A stretch of 20,769 nucleotides of DNA from Ferroglobus sp964463865. GTDB lineage: Archaea; Halobacteriota; Archaeoglobi; Archaeoglobales; Archaeoglobaceae. Within the stretch, counting starts at the first letter, position 1. Each line of letters starts with the position of its first letter. The translations under genes were made by a program, and so were the position numbers. The stretch lies in the NCBI GenBank assembly GCA_964463865.1, contig CAYXDX010000023.1:1-20769 (forward strand), given 5' to 3'. A model generated the notes under the pieces. It was not told the origin of the DNA. It saw only the letters and a program-made list of their open reading frames with translations, and made no database searches. Positions 20,021-20,769 of the stretch are shown one piece after another.

Positions 20021-20769
20021 TCTCTTTTCAGATTTTTCGCCGACTTTTCGTAGCTTTCCGGCAACGGAACTCTGACTCTGAGAGCCGTCGCCGGGATTGG
20101 ATACCTTATCCCCCTCCTGTGCGTTTCTTCGAGGTTCTTTGCTATCTTTTCCGCCATCTCGAACGGAAACGCGAAAGCAATTTCGTGATCCTGCGTTAAT
20201 CCGAAGAGCCTGTCACCGTAACACGGCACGACCAACCTTGGCTTTTTGTACACGAACGCCTCGAGGAATTCGCTGCAAGCAGCTCTTCCAAGAATTCGAG
20301 TTTCGAGCGCTCCGCCGGAGTCGTGCAGAACGGCGTGAACGAGCCTAAGAATTTGCGCAGGATTTCCGTAAACCACGACGAAGTCAACGTTTTCCATTCT
20401 GCTCAGAGGTGCGACGATGCAACCCATGTATTTTTCTTCTAACTTCACAACAGCTTCTTCGAACTTTTTTCCAGTTTCCAGGTCCTTGGCGTAACCCCCG
20501 TCGTAAGCGAGCTGTCCAGAGCTGTAGGTCTCGTCCGGCTTCGCGAAACCGTAAGCTACGACGCCTATCGGACACGTCGTGCTACCGTCGAAAAACACCG
20601 TCCAGCCATATCTCCTCGCGAGGTTGTATGCCTGACATATCGTAAGGCTATCGGCTCGCTTAAACTTTTCCGGCAGCTCGCTTTCATCTTTAACGAATTT
20701 AAAACCTATGGGGAAAGTTTCAAGGCGGAGGAACTTTTCGAAAATTGCCTGCAGCTTCGCCGGTTCCAT
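20017..20769 (-). CDS. DUF169 family protein (start at window edge)
   Basis: 250 residues are visible, from an ATG that is the last codon of the window, so the true start may lie further out. LTICQAYNLARRYGW near 42-56, TTCPIG near 64-69 with the family's SSGQ..Y, MGCIVAPLSRM near 115, RAACSEFLEAF near 162 and VPCYGDRLFGLTQDHE near 181 match the archaeal/bacterial DUF169 family. Five cysteines (45, 66, 117, 165, 183) are evident, most in conserved-looking motifs, and suggest a metal or cluster site. Function unknown; it does not appear linked to the convergent pdx genes. Confidence 0.85.
   Translation of the reverse strand: MEPAKLQAIFEKFLRLETFPIGFKFVKDESELPEKFKRADSLTICQAYNLARRYGWTVFFDGSTTCPIGVVAYGFAKPDETYSSGQLAYDGGYAKDLETGKKFEEAVVKLEEKYMGCIVAPLSRMENVDFVVVYGNPAQILRLVHAVLHDSGGALETRILGRAACSEFLEAFVYKKPRLVVPCYGDRLFGLTQDHEIAFAFPFEMAEKIAKNLEETHRRGIRYPIPATALRVRVPLPESYEKSAKNLKRD

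Overview
The window is a stretch of archaeal chromosome, most likely from the order Archaeoglobales (an Archaeoglobus, Geoglobus or Ferroglobus relative). The evidence is a ribosomal/translation block found only in archaea (S19e, PDCD5-like, L39e, L31e, aIF6, L18a/LX, prefoldin alpha, FtsY), an ATP-dependent DNA ligase, an F420-type flavin-independent (LLM) oxidoreductase, a bacterio-opsin-activator-type HTH regulator, TATA/BRE promoters, and a malate dehydrogenase that reads very close to the Archaeoglobus fulgidus enzyme as I remember it. The genus is an inference. No mobile element, CRISPR array or pseudogene is visible, and coding density is very high.

Layout. 1-1425: the 3' end of an Fe-S protein, then an iron-sulfur pair (a four-cysteine domain protein and a ferredoxin that are usually one fused protein elsewhere), then an HTH_10 regulator. 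1426-3369 (minus): pyrD and an LLM/Mer-like oxidoreductase. 3408-7376: a complete branched-chain-amino-acid-type ABC importer (binding lipoprotein, two permeases, two ATPases) with overlapping genes. 7439-9110: MIP18/DUF59 protein, DUF2249 protein, and a 12-helix membrane protein built of three repeats each carrying His-x-His, resembling heme-copper oxidase subunit I. 9214-12958: the translation operon, beginning with a CRM/YhbY RNA-binding protein. 12955-14619 (minus): DNA ligase. 14669-14970: a small hypothetical gene followed by a probable, previously unannotated H/ACA-type guide RNA. 14956-15642 (minus): hypothetical membrane protein. 15726-15798: tRNA-Gly(CCC). 15922-17408: a divergent pair, a Cys-rich protein (minus) and a radical SAM protein (plus). 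17412-18299 (minus): malate dehydrogenase. 18429-20020: pdxS-pdxT for PLP synthesis. 20017-20769 (minus): DUF169 protein reaching the window edge.

Expression logic. First or single genes generally have a TATA box about 24-30 nt before the start codon, implying leaderless mRNAs, and three divergent pairs share 38-49 bp promoter regions. Genes inside operons have Shine-Dalgarno sequences of the GGAGGTGAT type, several of them driving TTG starts. Convergent neighbours abut or overlap at their stop codons (1425/1426, 12955-12958, 17408/17412, 20017-20020). No stretch longer than 300 bases lacks a gene; the largest empty gap, 15799-15921, holds nothing I can recognise apart from a short T run after the tRNA.

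Most interesting items: the H/ACA-like RNA at 14911-14970, the three-repeat His-x-His membrane protein and its MIP18/DUF2249 partners, the radical SAM/Cys-rich divergent pair, the split ferredoxin module, and a possible CTG start for the LivH-type permease.
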